From positions 110,814,001-110,878,000 of the forward strand of contig JARDYH010000004.1 of the NCBI GenBank assembly GCA_029215795.1: a stretch of DNA of 64,000 nucleotides. Reading direction: 5' to 3'. The notes beneath the pieces were generated by a model, which saw only the letters and a list, made by a program, of their open reading frames with translations, was not told the origin of the DNA and searched no databases. Positions 1 to 8,442 of this stretch are shown here, piece by piece; position 1 is the first letter of the stretch; each line of letters begins with the position of its first letter. The stretch is from Anniella stebbinsi. Taxonomy: Eukaryota; Chordata; Lepidosauria; Squamata; Anniellidae. The position numbers were made by a program, and so were the translations under genes.

Positions 1-90
1 TTTATTAGAGAATGGCTTTCAAAATCCTGCAGCAAAATCTTGCCTCTCTGACCATTTCTCCATCATATGACTTGAATTATCCCTTTATTA

Positions 91-272
91 GGAATATAGG
101 AAGCTGTGTTATACTGAGTCAGACTGTTGATCCATCTAGCCCAGTATTGTTGACCCTGATGGGCAGTGGCTTTCCAGGGCTTCAGGCAGGAATTTTTCCA
201 GCCCTACCTGGGGGTGCTGGGGGATTGAACCTGGGACCTTCTGCATTCTCTGTCATTTAGCTATGGCCCCTC
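91..272 (-). repeat. tRNA-derived SINE, family A, nearly full length
   Basis: On the minus strand this reads as a tRNA-like head (GGCCATAGCT), a B-box-like GGTTCAATCCCCC, a body ending in CTAGATGGATCAACAGTCTG, and a tail close to CTTCCTATATTCC. It matches the better preserved plus-strand copy at 13118-13309 along its length. SINEs of this kind are transcribed by RNA polymerase III and copied by a partner LINE. The tail resembles that of the CR1-like LINE at 19552-19571, so a CR1-type partner is inferred. Confidence 0.72.
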
Positions 273-689
273 CCTTTATTCTACCTTTGATAGTGATAGT
301 CTGATGACCAGCAAAGCTATCCTTGTTTTGTATGTGCCTTGGAAAATGCTATATGCAGCCATTTTCCATTCTGAAGGTTCCATTCCCTCCATCCACTAGG
401 TAACACTACACAAATTGACTTCAACTGTCTTCTTTACTTATTAATCTCCAGATTTGCTAATATAAAGAGTATCATGCTTCTAGTTACGTCTGCTCTCTGC
501 CTACCTAGGAAGCTGTGTGTTTCTCCCAGAACAGGCAGAAGATCTGAAATATAGCCAGCCTTTATGTTGTCAGAAATTGGGGTCAGCCAATTTTCTCTGT
601 CTCTCAGAATGCATCGCTGGGTATAATCTGATACCCACAACACGTTCCATTGATTCATTCATGGTCTGCAATCTCCACTTTTAAACAGA
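273..689. other. Unassigned stretch
   Basis: No gene, repeat family or strong structure was recognised. Reading frames are short, and base composition is ordinary for this window. Confidence 0.4.
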
Positions 690-766
690 GCCTGAACAGC
701 AGACCTCATAGCTATAACATCTGGCCTAGTTTTTGGACTTTTCTCTTCCTCATCCCCCCTTTTTTT

Positions 767-840
767 CTCCACCAACTAGTCTGATGAAGAGTTCTAGAGA
801 ACTCAAAAGCTTGGGCCAACTTTTCTGGCCCTTGGGTTGG
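767..840 (+). ncRNA. Hammerhead-like ribozyme relic (probably inactive)
   Basis: CTGATGA (781-787) is followed by a 7-bp hairpin, GAGTTCT paired with AGAACTC, then AAAA (805-808) where an active hammerhead needs GAAA. A second hairpin, GGGCCA with TGGCCC, follows, and a candidate GTC lies near 834. The missing G (position G12 in hammerhead numbering, part of the catalytic core) predicts loss of cleavage. Stem I is not convincing. Confidence 0.4.
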
Positions 841-937
841 TCCAGTAGTAGTAGTATTTTTATTGTTTTGCTTTAAGCAAAAACAAAACAGAAGGAATAT
901 TCAGAGTTGCGTAACAAGTTTATATCTCAATTATCTG

Positions 938-1171
938 GAGCCTAACTACACACAATGGATAAAACACTTTGAAAACATTTTGAAAACAGTATATGGAGTG
1001 TGCCCTGGGCCCCAGCAGTTCTCAAAACTGTCAGCCTATCTACACTACTGCTTTAAAATGGTTTAAAATGGTTTATATCAGTTTTGAGAACTGTTGGGGT
1101 CCAGGACACACTCTATATACATTTTTCAAAACATTTTCAAAGTGTTTTATCCTGCGTGTGTAGATAGGCTC
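938..1171. mobile_element. Non-autonomous TIR element, GAGCCTATCTACAC family, 3-bp TSD
   Basis: A 234-bp palindromic element begins GAGCCTAACTACACAC and ends GTGTGTAGATAGGCTC. It is flanked by the direct repeat CTG (935-937 and 1172-1174). Its inverted arms are about 95 bp each. Relatives lie at 21880-21987 and 25131-25270, also with 3-bp duplications, and a decayed one at about 33255. The centre holds another copy of the terminal motif (AGCCTATCTACACTACTGC at about 1032), so this copy looks like a composite. The superfamily is unassigned. Confidence 0.7.
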
Positions 1172-1496
1172 CTGGTCAACTGATCCTAATAAAGGTATTG
1201 CCCAACTGTGGATTTTTCACAATGTAGAGCCGGATCAATGTTGAGTATCACGTGCGTATTATTATCAGCAGTTGGATAATTATGCACTATTTTGCGCATC
1301 TCATTATCACTTTTTCAAACAGTTCTAAACATAATGTTCTCAAATCAACTGTCTATACGTGACACTTATTCAATATTACAAATATGTGATTTTCACATGG
1401 GGAGCTGCAACATCAGAGATATTTAGAGGATCCCTAATTTTAGCTTTCATGTGATATTCATGTCAATTTCTTGAAGCAGGAAATAGCTGCTCAGTT
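1172..1496. other. PLE tail fragment then unassigned AT-rich DNA
   Basis: After the AATAAAGGTATTGCCC segment near 1190 nothing further was recognised. There is no ORF of note. Confidence 0.35.
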
Positions 1497-1711
1497 ATAT
1501 TTTATTTATTCATTTAATAGATTCCTAAAAGCCTGCTTTTCTGAGTAAAAACTTCATAAAGTGCATTACAAAATACGTTAAAATACAAAATAAAGAGCCA
1601 TAGCATATTCAATAAATCAAACAAACAAAATTCACTACATAAATCATTAAAATAACCAATAACCAATAAGCAGCAGACAAAAGCTCTGTTAAAAACACAG
1701 TACACTAAAAT

Positions 1712-2115
1712 TAGGATCGTGCGAACTGACAAAACTCAAGCATGTGAATTCTATGAATTCCACCTCAGAGTTAATCCATTTCCTTTCCATATCACATTGC
1801 AAGCTTCTTTTTACATGAAAATGTGTGCATATTTCCATGTGTATTTTTCCAAATGTACACATCAGTTGGGTGCATTTCTGAAATGTATTTATTCTCTCCC
1901 ATTGATAAAAGCATGCTTGTGTGCATTTTTCAAAAGTGCATATTTTTTCATGCACATTTTTCAAATGTACACATTTTTGAACATTTATTTGTTGTTGTTC
2001 TGTGAATCGCATTGCAAGCTTGGAAGTGTACAGCTCTATGTTCAGGTCCAGAAGGTGCAAGCTGGGTAAATTCTGATGAAAAACAAACTGAAATGAATTT
2101 CTTACACATTCAGTA
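1712..2115. mobile_element. hAT-like non-autonomous element, about 400 bp
   Basis: It is bounded by ACTAAAAT (1704-1711) and ACTAAAAA (2116-2123), an 8-bp target-site duplication with one mismatch, as expected for hAT transposons. Its sequence, with repeated AAATGTACACAT and GTGCATTTTTC motifs, matches copies at 5629-6002 and 24351-24740. It sits inside the LINE 3' end at 1497-2560 and so is younger than that LINE. It has no transposase. Confidence 0.68.
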
Positions 2116-2189
2116 ACTAAAAATAACCAAATGGAGACTGAGGTAAATAGGTCTTTAAAAGCCTCTTAAAGGCCAGGAGAGACATAGGG

Positions 2190-2322
2190 ACATAGGAACT
2201 GCTTTATATTGAGTCAGACCATTGGTCCGTCTAGCCCAGTATTGTCGACACTGACTGGCAGCAGCCATCCTCCAGGGTCTTAGGCAGAGGCTCAATCACA
2301 CGGAGCTATGGCACCTCCCAAA
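2190..2322 (-). repeat. tRNA-derived SINE, family A, internally deleted
   Basis: ACATAGGAACTGCTTTATAT followed by GAGTCAGACCATTGGTC matches the 3' half of family A read in reverse. The far end, GAGCTATGGCACCTCC, matches the tRNA-like head. The middle of the element is missing relative to the copy at 91-272. Confidence 0.6.
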
Positions 2323-2560
2323 GCCCCTGATCTCCAGAGCTTCATTCCTGGACCATACACAGCACTTCCTGAGGGACAGCATCCCAAAGCTTATGGTTTT
2401 CACCAGTCTCATGGTTCTCACTAGTGGATAGGGCCTTAAAGCTTGGACAAGCTTGGTTCAGATAACCTGGCTTCAAGTGTTAAATGCTTTAAAAGCAAAT
2501 ACCAGTACTTTAAACTGGGTCTGGAAATGGCTAGAAGGGCATGTTCCATTGCAATAAAGT

Positions 2561-3020
2561 GTGAGTTCATAGCCTCCAAATATATATTTTTCAAAAAGCA
2601 TATTTTTTAAAATATGCAATGCTACAATAATCACTTTACCCATCTTACAGCAGAACTAGATTTTCCTAAAGAAACATAAGTTTCCCAACTAATTTCCATT
2701 CTAAAACAAATGTGGGGGGAGGGGGCAATGGCAGGGAAGGAAAAATGGGCAGAAGGGGAAGGTTTAAATCTTCACCTGGCAACCCAGGGCCAATCTTCAC
2801 GGACAATTTAGTGTGGAGTGGGAATACTTTGTAGTCGTTTGCATCACATGACTTTGTGGCCAATCTGCAGCAGTGCCACCATTTCCTTCTGGATAAGGCA
2901 TGGTTTCTGAAAGTCCTTCCAATGTGTCTTTTTCCCTAAACTGTGGTTTCCACATGTGCCCTGTCTCCCTGCATTAAATCCTAGGTGTGCCTATTTTTGT
3001 GACCTGGAAATGACACCCCC
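2561..3020. other. Unassigned stretch
   Basis: No gene or known repeat was recognised. There is a short GGGGGAGGGGGC run near 2715. Confidence 0.35.
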
Positions 3021-3024
3021 ATTC

Positions 3025-3145
3025 CCTAAACACTAAACACATGAGAATACGTGAAGGGGAGGGAGAAGGAACAGCCACTAGCGGAGCCAGCAGCCATGAT
3101 ATTTCGCAGTATCGTTACTGTGATACACTGAACACACAAGAATAC
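3025..3145. repeat. Local repeat unit, copy 1
   Basis: The segment including GTTACTGTGATACACTGAAC recurs in slightly diverged form at 3990-4095 (GTTACTGTGATTCACTGAAC). Both copies also carry AGAATAC and a GGGGAGGGAGA-like run, though in different order. The two copies flank the element at 3221-3995. Confidence 0.5.
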
Positions 3146-3220
3146 CTGGAAGTGAATGGCCAGTAGGGATATACAGATTTTGTTAAATCCATTTCCTCTG
3201 TTTTTCCCTTCAGTCATCGG

Positions 3221-3995
3221 TAGGGATGTTAGGGTTGTATTTAATGCAGTCCAGGTCCAACTTTCTCAAATCTGGGAGCTGGGGTTTACATTTGTCTGCA
3301 TCTTTTCAGGGAGGGAGGGAAAGCCTATTCAAAGCAAATTGCCTTCAAGATTTCTTTCTGATTTGTAGGTGTTAGAGACCACCATTTCCCCACCCAAACA
3401 TTGGTGCGTTATCAAAAGCAACTCCTTAAAAGAAAAATAACAATGGCCATGCCAAGCTCTGCATGATAAATTTATTTGGGATGGGGAGAGAGGCACTTTA
3501 AATAGCCAGTGAAATCATAACTTAAAAGCCTTTCTCCTGCTTGGTTGAGAACTCCCCCAACTACCAAGGGAGGGGGGGAAACCATCACACTGGTGACTAA
3601 TAATGTCAATAAAAGGGAGAAGAAGCAGGCAAGAGCTAAGGATAATAATCCTCCTCTTGAACATGAAAACTCCACTGAAATCATTGAGGGGGGAGGTTCC
3701 AAGTAAGTGCACTGAAGGGGATGGACTTACAGTGCAATTCTATGTAAGCCTCTTCAAAAGCAAGCCTCATTCACTATCAGGAAAATAAAGGGTCATGTGT
3801 ATTTATGAAACCACACTCTGAGTTCCACTTTACAACATGAGAGTTACTCTGAGTTAAGTGTGTATCAGATTGAAGGCAAGAATGTGATCGATGGGCACTT
3901 TCCCTCCATGCAGGCAACCTCCCTCCTAGCAACAGACTAGATAACAAGAAACCCAGACTCATTTGAGTGCATTTCGGGTTTCTCTAACATCCCTA
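3221..3995. mobile_element. TIR element beginning TAGGGATGTTAG
   Basis: TAGGGATGTTAGGG at the left end is mirrored by CTAACATCCCTA at the right end. The TAGGG start resembles the hAT-like elements at 8443 and 24351. The flanking 8-mers do not match, so no target duplication is visible. There is no transposase ORF; the longest frames are short. Confidence 0.5.
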
Positions 3996-4391
3996 GCTAC
4001 CACTAGTGGGCAGTGGTGGCAGCAGCATTTCACAGTATTGTTACTGTGATTCACTGAACGCGTGAGAATACACAGAGGGGAAGGAGAGGGTGGTGAGTAC
4101 AGCAAGGGAGTATGGTCAGGCTGGGGAATAATCCTCTCTCATTCGCTGAGCAGCATCTCAGTAAATGAGAGACACATTCACCCAACCCTAAAGCTCAGTG
4201 GTTTACAGTGCTCTGTGTGATTTGTGAAAATGCGTATTTAGGTGGCATATACTCCACCTTTCTTGCTTTGTGTGCCACTGACAGACCAAAGCTGATTTCA
4301 GGAAAAAAGTGGAGAAAAGCTTAAAATGCAGCTCTATGTATTTCCATGAAAATCCCCCCTGATTTTCCCAGCAAACTCATAGACCAAGAAA
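3996..4391. other. Repeat copy 2, then unassigned DNA
   Basis: 3996-4095 carries the second copy of the local repeat described at 3025-3145. The rest, to 4391, shows nothing recognisable. Confidence 0.4.
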
Positions 4392-4524
4392 GGCTGCAAT
4401 CCTATGCCTGTTTAGACAGAAAAATGTCCTACAATTCCCAGCATGCCCCAGCCAGCCATGTTAGCTGGGGCATGCTGGGAGTTGTAGAACTTTTCTCTGT
4501 CTAAACATGCATAGGATTGTGCCC
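4392..4524. mobile_element. Foldback element, GCTGCAATCCTATGC family
   Basis: A near-perfect palindrome of about 130 bp runs from GGCTGCAATCCTATGCC to CATAGGATTGTGCCC. The centre pairs CAGCATGCCCCAGCCAGC with GCTGGGGCATGCTG. Other copies lie at 57432-57558, with partial ones at 55010-55113 and 58339-58404. It has no coding capacity. Confidence 0.75.
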
Positions 4525-5383
4525 GAAGTAATTTTATACAGACCAATTAATTCCTCTCTCCCCAACGGTAGAAAGGAAAAGGCTGGCGCTGGATATAATT
4601 TCCAAAACAGCAGGAGAGCATATCTACAAGGTAGTTAAGGCAATGAACAGAAAGCTGGACAGGCTAGGTGTTGCATCAGCAGCTGCCAGGCAGCAACTGT
4701 GGCTTCTAATTGTACAACTTGCAGCCTCAACTTCGCTGGGACATTACTGGAATCCCTGATCCTGGAAGCATTTAAATCGATGTCTCACCCTCTGGAGCAA
4801 AGTTTGGCGAAGGGATGCCAGTGGTAGTTTCCATCCAGGTTCATCATTGGGCCAAGGCTATATATCTGAGTATATATCTATTTGACAAGGTCCAATGGTG
4901 AGGTCTTCAGTGCTGTAGTCTGCAGAGAGCTCCACTTCCTCTTCAGACAAGATCCTGTCTGACTCCAGCTCCAGGAGTTCCAGGTCTTGACAGTGCCCTT
5001 AGCAGAGATTTTGGTTTCTCCCCCTTACTATCTCCATTGCCACACATACCGTTCACCTACTCTCTCAGTGCTGCAGTGCTGAACATTCCCCCGGTTCTCA
5101 GCCCACACCTTTCAATCTCACTTTCGTGCCACACAAGGAAGCAATTAGAACAGCAAGTCTTTCATTCCACACGCTCTTTTTTCTTTAAAAAAAAGTTGTC
5201 TTATGAAAAACCACAGAACACCAAACAGGATACAGAGTTATTTTTAATGCTGCACTTCTGGTGTTGCTCTCGTCAGAGCTGTCTACGGTCAATATTGCAT
5301 TTTGCCCTTTTTATGCCTAATGGTGCAATGTTGTAGCTTTGATCTTAATGACTTGAGCCACATATATCCATAATTAGTATCAT
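4525..5383. other. Unassigned; short acidic reading frame on the minus strand
   Basis: On the minus strand, about 4990 down to 4865, an open stretch encodes an acidic peptide rich in Glu, Asp and Leu and ending in a stop. It could be a relic of a retroelement gag-like region, but no motif confirms this. The rest is unremarkable. Confidence 0.25.
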
Positions 5384-5546
5384 CAGGTGGAGGACGGTGG
5401 CTCCGATGTCAGTGGGGCGATGAATCTCCTCCGGGTTTCAGCCAGAACCAGTCAGAACTCCACATCTTGTAAACCTCTGTTAGAGTTCTGACTGGTTCTG
5501 AGTAGATTCACCACCCCACTGACATTGGAGCCCCCAGCCCCCACTG
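5384..5546. mobile_element. Foldback element, GTGGAGGCTGGTGGCTC family
   Basis: GGTGGAGGACGGTGGCTCC at the left is mirrored by GGAGCCCCCAGCCCCCACTGG at the right (last base outside the pairing). Internal arms contain AGAACCAGTCAGAACTC and GAGTTCTGACTGGTTCT as an inverted pair. Copies lie at 13876-14083, 22691-22809, 33868-34042 and, as a half, 61548-61645. Confidence 0.68.
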
Positions 5547-5628
5547 GTTCCATCATTCATTCATTCGCACATTCTTGTGCATAACCCCATGGGATGATAA
5601 TCCTTTCCATGCAATGGATAAAACTACT

Positions 5629-6002
5629 TAGGGAAGCGCACATCAGCAAAATGTGAGCATATCAAGGTTCTCTGAATTCCACCTCAAATCTCATCCAACT
5701 TGTGCTGGTGTCAGATTGAGCTTCTTTTTTTTTTCTTTCACACGAAAATTCATGCACATTATGTGCGAATTTTCCAAATATATGCATCGCTTGTACGTTG
5801 TTTGAAGTCTACACGTGTTTCTCTCATTATTTAAAACGTAGTTGTGAATTTTCCAAACGTACACATTGTAATGCACTTTGTTCTATCAATCGCATTGCAA
5901 GCTCAGACGTTGACCACAGACTTAGTTTGGGCCAGTGTTTGGTTCCGGGAGATGCAAACTCTGGTCAAAACCAAACTGAAACAAATTTCTCAAACATCCT
6001 TA
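5629..6002. mobile_element. hAT-like non-autonomous element, third copy
   Basis: It starts TAGGGAAGCGCACAT and ends near CAAACATCCTTA. It shares the body seen at 1712-2115 and 24351-24740, including a CATTGCAAGCT segment and the end AACTGAAACAAATTTCT. No convincing target duplication is visible. Confidence 0.6.
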
Positions 6003-6409
6003 ACATTAGACAGAAAGTCTGAATTTTCTTCTGTTCACCATCAGAGGAGAATCTTAATTTATGTCAGTATTTCTGTGTAAATCACAAAACAAAAGAAAAG
6101 GGGCCCTCACATATTAGAACATGTACACAATACAGGACCAGAGCTAATTCCAAAATTTATATTGACAGCATAAAAAGTAGTAACTTGTACATTCAGTAAT
6201 TACAAAAGCAGTAACAAACAATTTCAACTATTTCTCTATATTTGCTCATTTTAGAGCTTAAATCACAAGCAGTTACTGGTAGTTAGCCTGGTAAAAGCTT
6301 TTAATTATAAACGGTTACTAATTTAATTGAATCATTGACAGCTGTAATAGCAATTGCTGGTTGATAAAGTCAATGGAAGCTTAAATAGCTTAAATAACAG
6401 TCCGTTGTA

Positions 6410-6471
6410 ATTCTTGAGACGGATACTCCAGACATATACACTCCGTTTCAGAAACTTCATCAGTCAAGAAT
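6410..6471 (-). ncRNA. Hammerhead ribozyme motif, type I, intact core
   Basis: On the minus strand: stem I 5' strand ATTCTTGA (6471-6464), core CTGATGA (6463-6457), short stem II AG-TTT-CT (6456-6450), core GAAA (6449-6446), stem III CGGA (6445-6442) with an 18-nt loop, TCCG (6423-6420), then T and the cleavage C at 6418, and stem I 3' strand TCAAGAAT (6417-6410). Stem I is a perfect 8-bp helix, and stem III is 5 bp counting the A15.1-U16.1 pair. Cleavage is predicted between 6418 and 6417. Stem II is unusually weak (two pairs), as in several retroelement hammerheads, which may work best as dimers. Activity is inferred, not shown. Confidence 0.68.
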
Positions 6472-7062
6472 AAATTCACAAGGGTGTTTATAGATGCTCA
6501 AAAATGCTCAGTTGAACTTTGACACCCGTGACGGCTTAGGCCCTAATAAATGAAATAAAGAGGATAAATGCACAATATACGAAATCTTCACATTTTACAT
6601 AGATAAATGAAAATTTTTATTACCTTCCTAATTAGGACATTTCTTCAATTCTTTAAAGTAGGTTCTTGTGCAGCAGTACCTTCACAGAGCAGCTCATTAA
6701 CACGTGGGTGGGAGAAAGTGAGCATTGGGAATCCACAATGTTCGCAGAATCACTACCCCATAAGTTTTAGTAAGGTCCAGTGCGAGAGCACTATATTATT
6801 TAACAGGCTGAGAAAATTAGTAATAAAATTAGGCCAATGGCATATAATATAACATATAATATAACAAGCTCATAAATAGCCAATTAAGTGCAATAAGTAA
6901 TGCACAGCATGTGTAAATTAGGGGAATTCCCATAATCAAAGCAATTAGGAAAAAATGAAAGGTCTAAATTTTTTTGTAATTGGTAATAAAATTAATAAAT
7001 TCACAAGGGTGTATATAGATGTTCAAAAATGCTCAGTTGAACTCTGACACCTGTGTGAATTT

Positions 7063-7122
7063 ATTCTTCTGATGAAGTTTCTGAAACGGAGTGTATATGT
7101 CCGGAGTATCCGTCTCAAGAAT
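7063..7122 (+). ncRNA. Hammerhead ribozyme motif, second arm, damaged stem I
   Basis: CTGATGA (7069-7075), AGTTTCT (7076-7082), GAAA (7083-7086), CGGA...TCCG (7087-7112), T, and the cleavage C at 7114 match the minus-strand copy. Stem I is ATTCTT (7063-7068) against TCAAGAAT (7115-7122): the GA that abuts the core in the other arm is missing. This leaves two unpaired bases after the cleavage site. Weaker or no cleavage is predicted. Confidence 0.55.
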
Positions 7123-7380
7123 TACAATGGACTGTTATTTAAGCTATTTTAGCTTCCATTGACTTTATCAACCAGCAATTGCTATTACAGCTGTCAATAA
7201 TTCAATTAAATTCGTAACCGTTTATTATTAAAAGCTTTTATCAGGCTAACTACCAGTAACTGCTTGTGATTTAAGCTCTAAAATGAGCAAATATAGAGAA
7301 ATTGTTGAAATTGTTTGTTACTGCTTTTGTAATTACTGAATGTACAAGTTACTACTTTTTATGCTGTCAATATAGCTCAA

Positions 7381-7594
7381 GTAGTTCTGTGTATACATTG
7401 TAGCTTAGTGACATCAACGGTAGCAAAACGTAAGTCACTCAGTTCTGATACAGTAACCTATTGCCATGACTATGCCTGATGAACTGAAACAGGTAAGCCC
7501 TGCTCTGCATGACACCTCCTGTACCACAAAAAGGGAGCTGGGCCTCCAGAGAAGGCCTTACTGGTTAGCCAAGCTGATATGGATCAGGGGGTCC
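7381..7594. other. Unassigned; contains a minimal CTGATGA..GAAA string
   Basis: CTGATGAACTGAAAC occurs at 7475-7489, about 100 bp past the inverted repeat. There is no room for a stem II and no clear stem III, so it is not called a ribozyme. Nothing else was recognised. Confidence 0.3.
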
Positions 7595-7722
7595 AATTCA
7601 TTTATTTATTTCAACTCTATACTACCCAATAGTCAAAGCTCTCTTGGCAGTTCACAAAACTTAAAACTGTAAGTACAGCATAAAATATAGTATAAAAGTT
7701 TAAAACCACAACATAAAACCAT

Positions 7723-8078
7723 GGCCCCCTCCACAAGAATGCGCCTTTGCGCCTGGTTCCGCGATTATGCGCATTATCGCGGAGGCGCATTTACTCACAA
7801 TCCCTCTGCACGGGAGGCGGCGGGAAGCGGCGAAGCGCATTAAAAGATGCCCAAAAAGCGCTTTCCAGGTAGTTAATGCGCATAATCGCTTGTTCACACA
7901 GCGAAAATGCGCTTTAACTGCCGGAGCAAAATAAAAGTCGCTATTTAACGCGCGTTCGAAAATGCGCATTATCGGGGAGATAACGCGCCTGTACGCCCGT
8001 TTTGCGCTCCGCTCGTGTGTAGGTAAAATTTATAATGAGCCTTCAAGGCTCATTAAACGCCCCGTGTGGAGGAGGCCC
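7723..8078. mobile_element. CpG-rich non-autonomous TIR element
   Basis: The ends GGCCCCCTCCACA and TGTGGAGGAGGCCC are inverted repeats. AT on both sides may be a 2-bp duplication. The interior is very rich in CpG and GCGC, with AATGCGCATTATCG-like motifs repeated at about 7763, 7877 and 7961. It interrupts the LINE at 7595-9760. CpG content far above its surroundings suggests either recent insertion or protection from methylation. No ORF matches a transposase. Confidence 0.55.
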
Positions 8079-8442
8079 ATGATACAGAAGTACAACCAGA
8101 ATAAAACCGAGCAGCAATGCAGAGGTTTAAAATGCAGATTTAAAATGCAGATTTAAATTAGCAAGGTTAAAAGACTGGGATAATAAATTGCTAAAATACC
8201 GGGAAAATAAAAAGGTCTTCACCTGGCGCCAGAAAGAGTACAACGTAGGTGCCAGGGGAACCTCTCTGGGGAGCTTATTCCACAGCTGGGGTGCCACAGC
8301 AGAAAAGGGGTCCATACCTCAAGCCCATGCTGTTTATGACTTCCATGCACTGTGCCCAAAAATGAACTGGCAGTCAATGTAACTCTTTAAGCTCTTGCAA
8401 AATATGTTCCTTATAATCCTAACCAGTAAGCAGCCTATCTAC

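Larger units (their letters stand above)
690..1240 (+). mobile_element. Penelope-like element relic, interrupted
   Basis: The stretch carries a hammerhead-like core at 781-808 and, after an interruption by the element at 938-1171, the segment CTAATAAAGGTATTGCCC near 1187. A CTGATGA-stem-GAAA core closely followed by a TTGGTC..AATAAAGGTATT tail is a pattern I associate with vertebrate Penelope-like retroelements. No reverse transcriptase coding sequence remains. The assignment is by pattern memory only; the boundaries are approximate. Confidence 0.35.
1497..2560 (-). mobile_element. CR1/L2-type LINE 3' end, split by two insertions
   Basis: The plus strand starts with TTTATTTATTCATTTAATAG, the reverse complement of a (TAAA)-type LINE tail, followed by A-rich sequence typical of the minus-strand copies at 7595, 28636 and 39361. 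It resumes at 2116 after the element at 1712-2115 and again after the SINE at 2190-2322. The last part, around 2490-2540 (ACTTTAAACTGGGTCTGGAA), resembles the region shared by these LINE 3' ends. No ORF survives. Confidence 0.45.
6100..7380. mobile_element. Large inverted repeat, probable Penelope-like retroelement
   Basis: Arms of about 310 bp, at roughly 6158-6470 and 7059-7373, are inverted copies of one another. For example GTAACTTGTACATTCAGTAA at 6179 is mirrored by TTACTGAATGTACAAGTTAC at 7333. Inside the arms lies a 60-bp segment in direct orientation (AAATTCACAAGGGTGT at 6472 and 6999). Between them about 450 bp shows no coding sequence. Each arm holds a hammerhead ribozyme motif. Penelope-like elements are known to carry hammerheads in their terminal repeats and to insert in unusual head-to-head arrangements, hence the call. 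No reverse transcriptase or GIY-YIG domain is present here. Confidence 0.6.
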
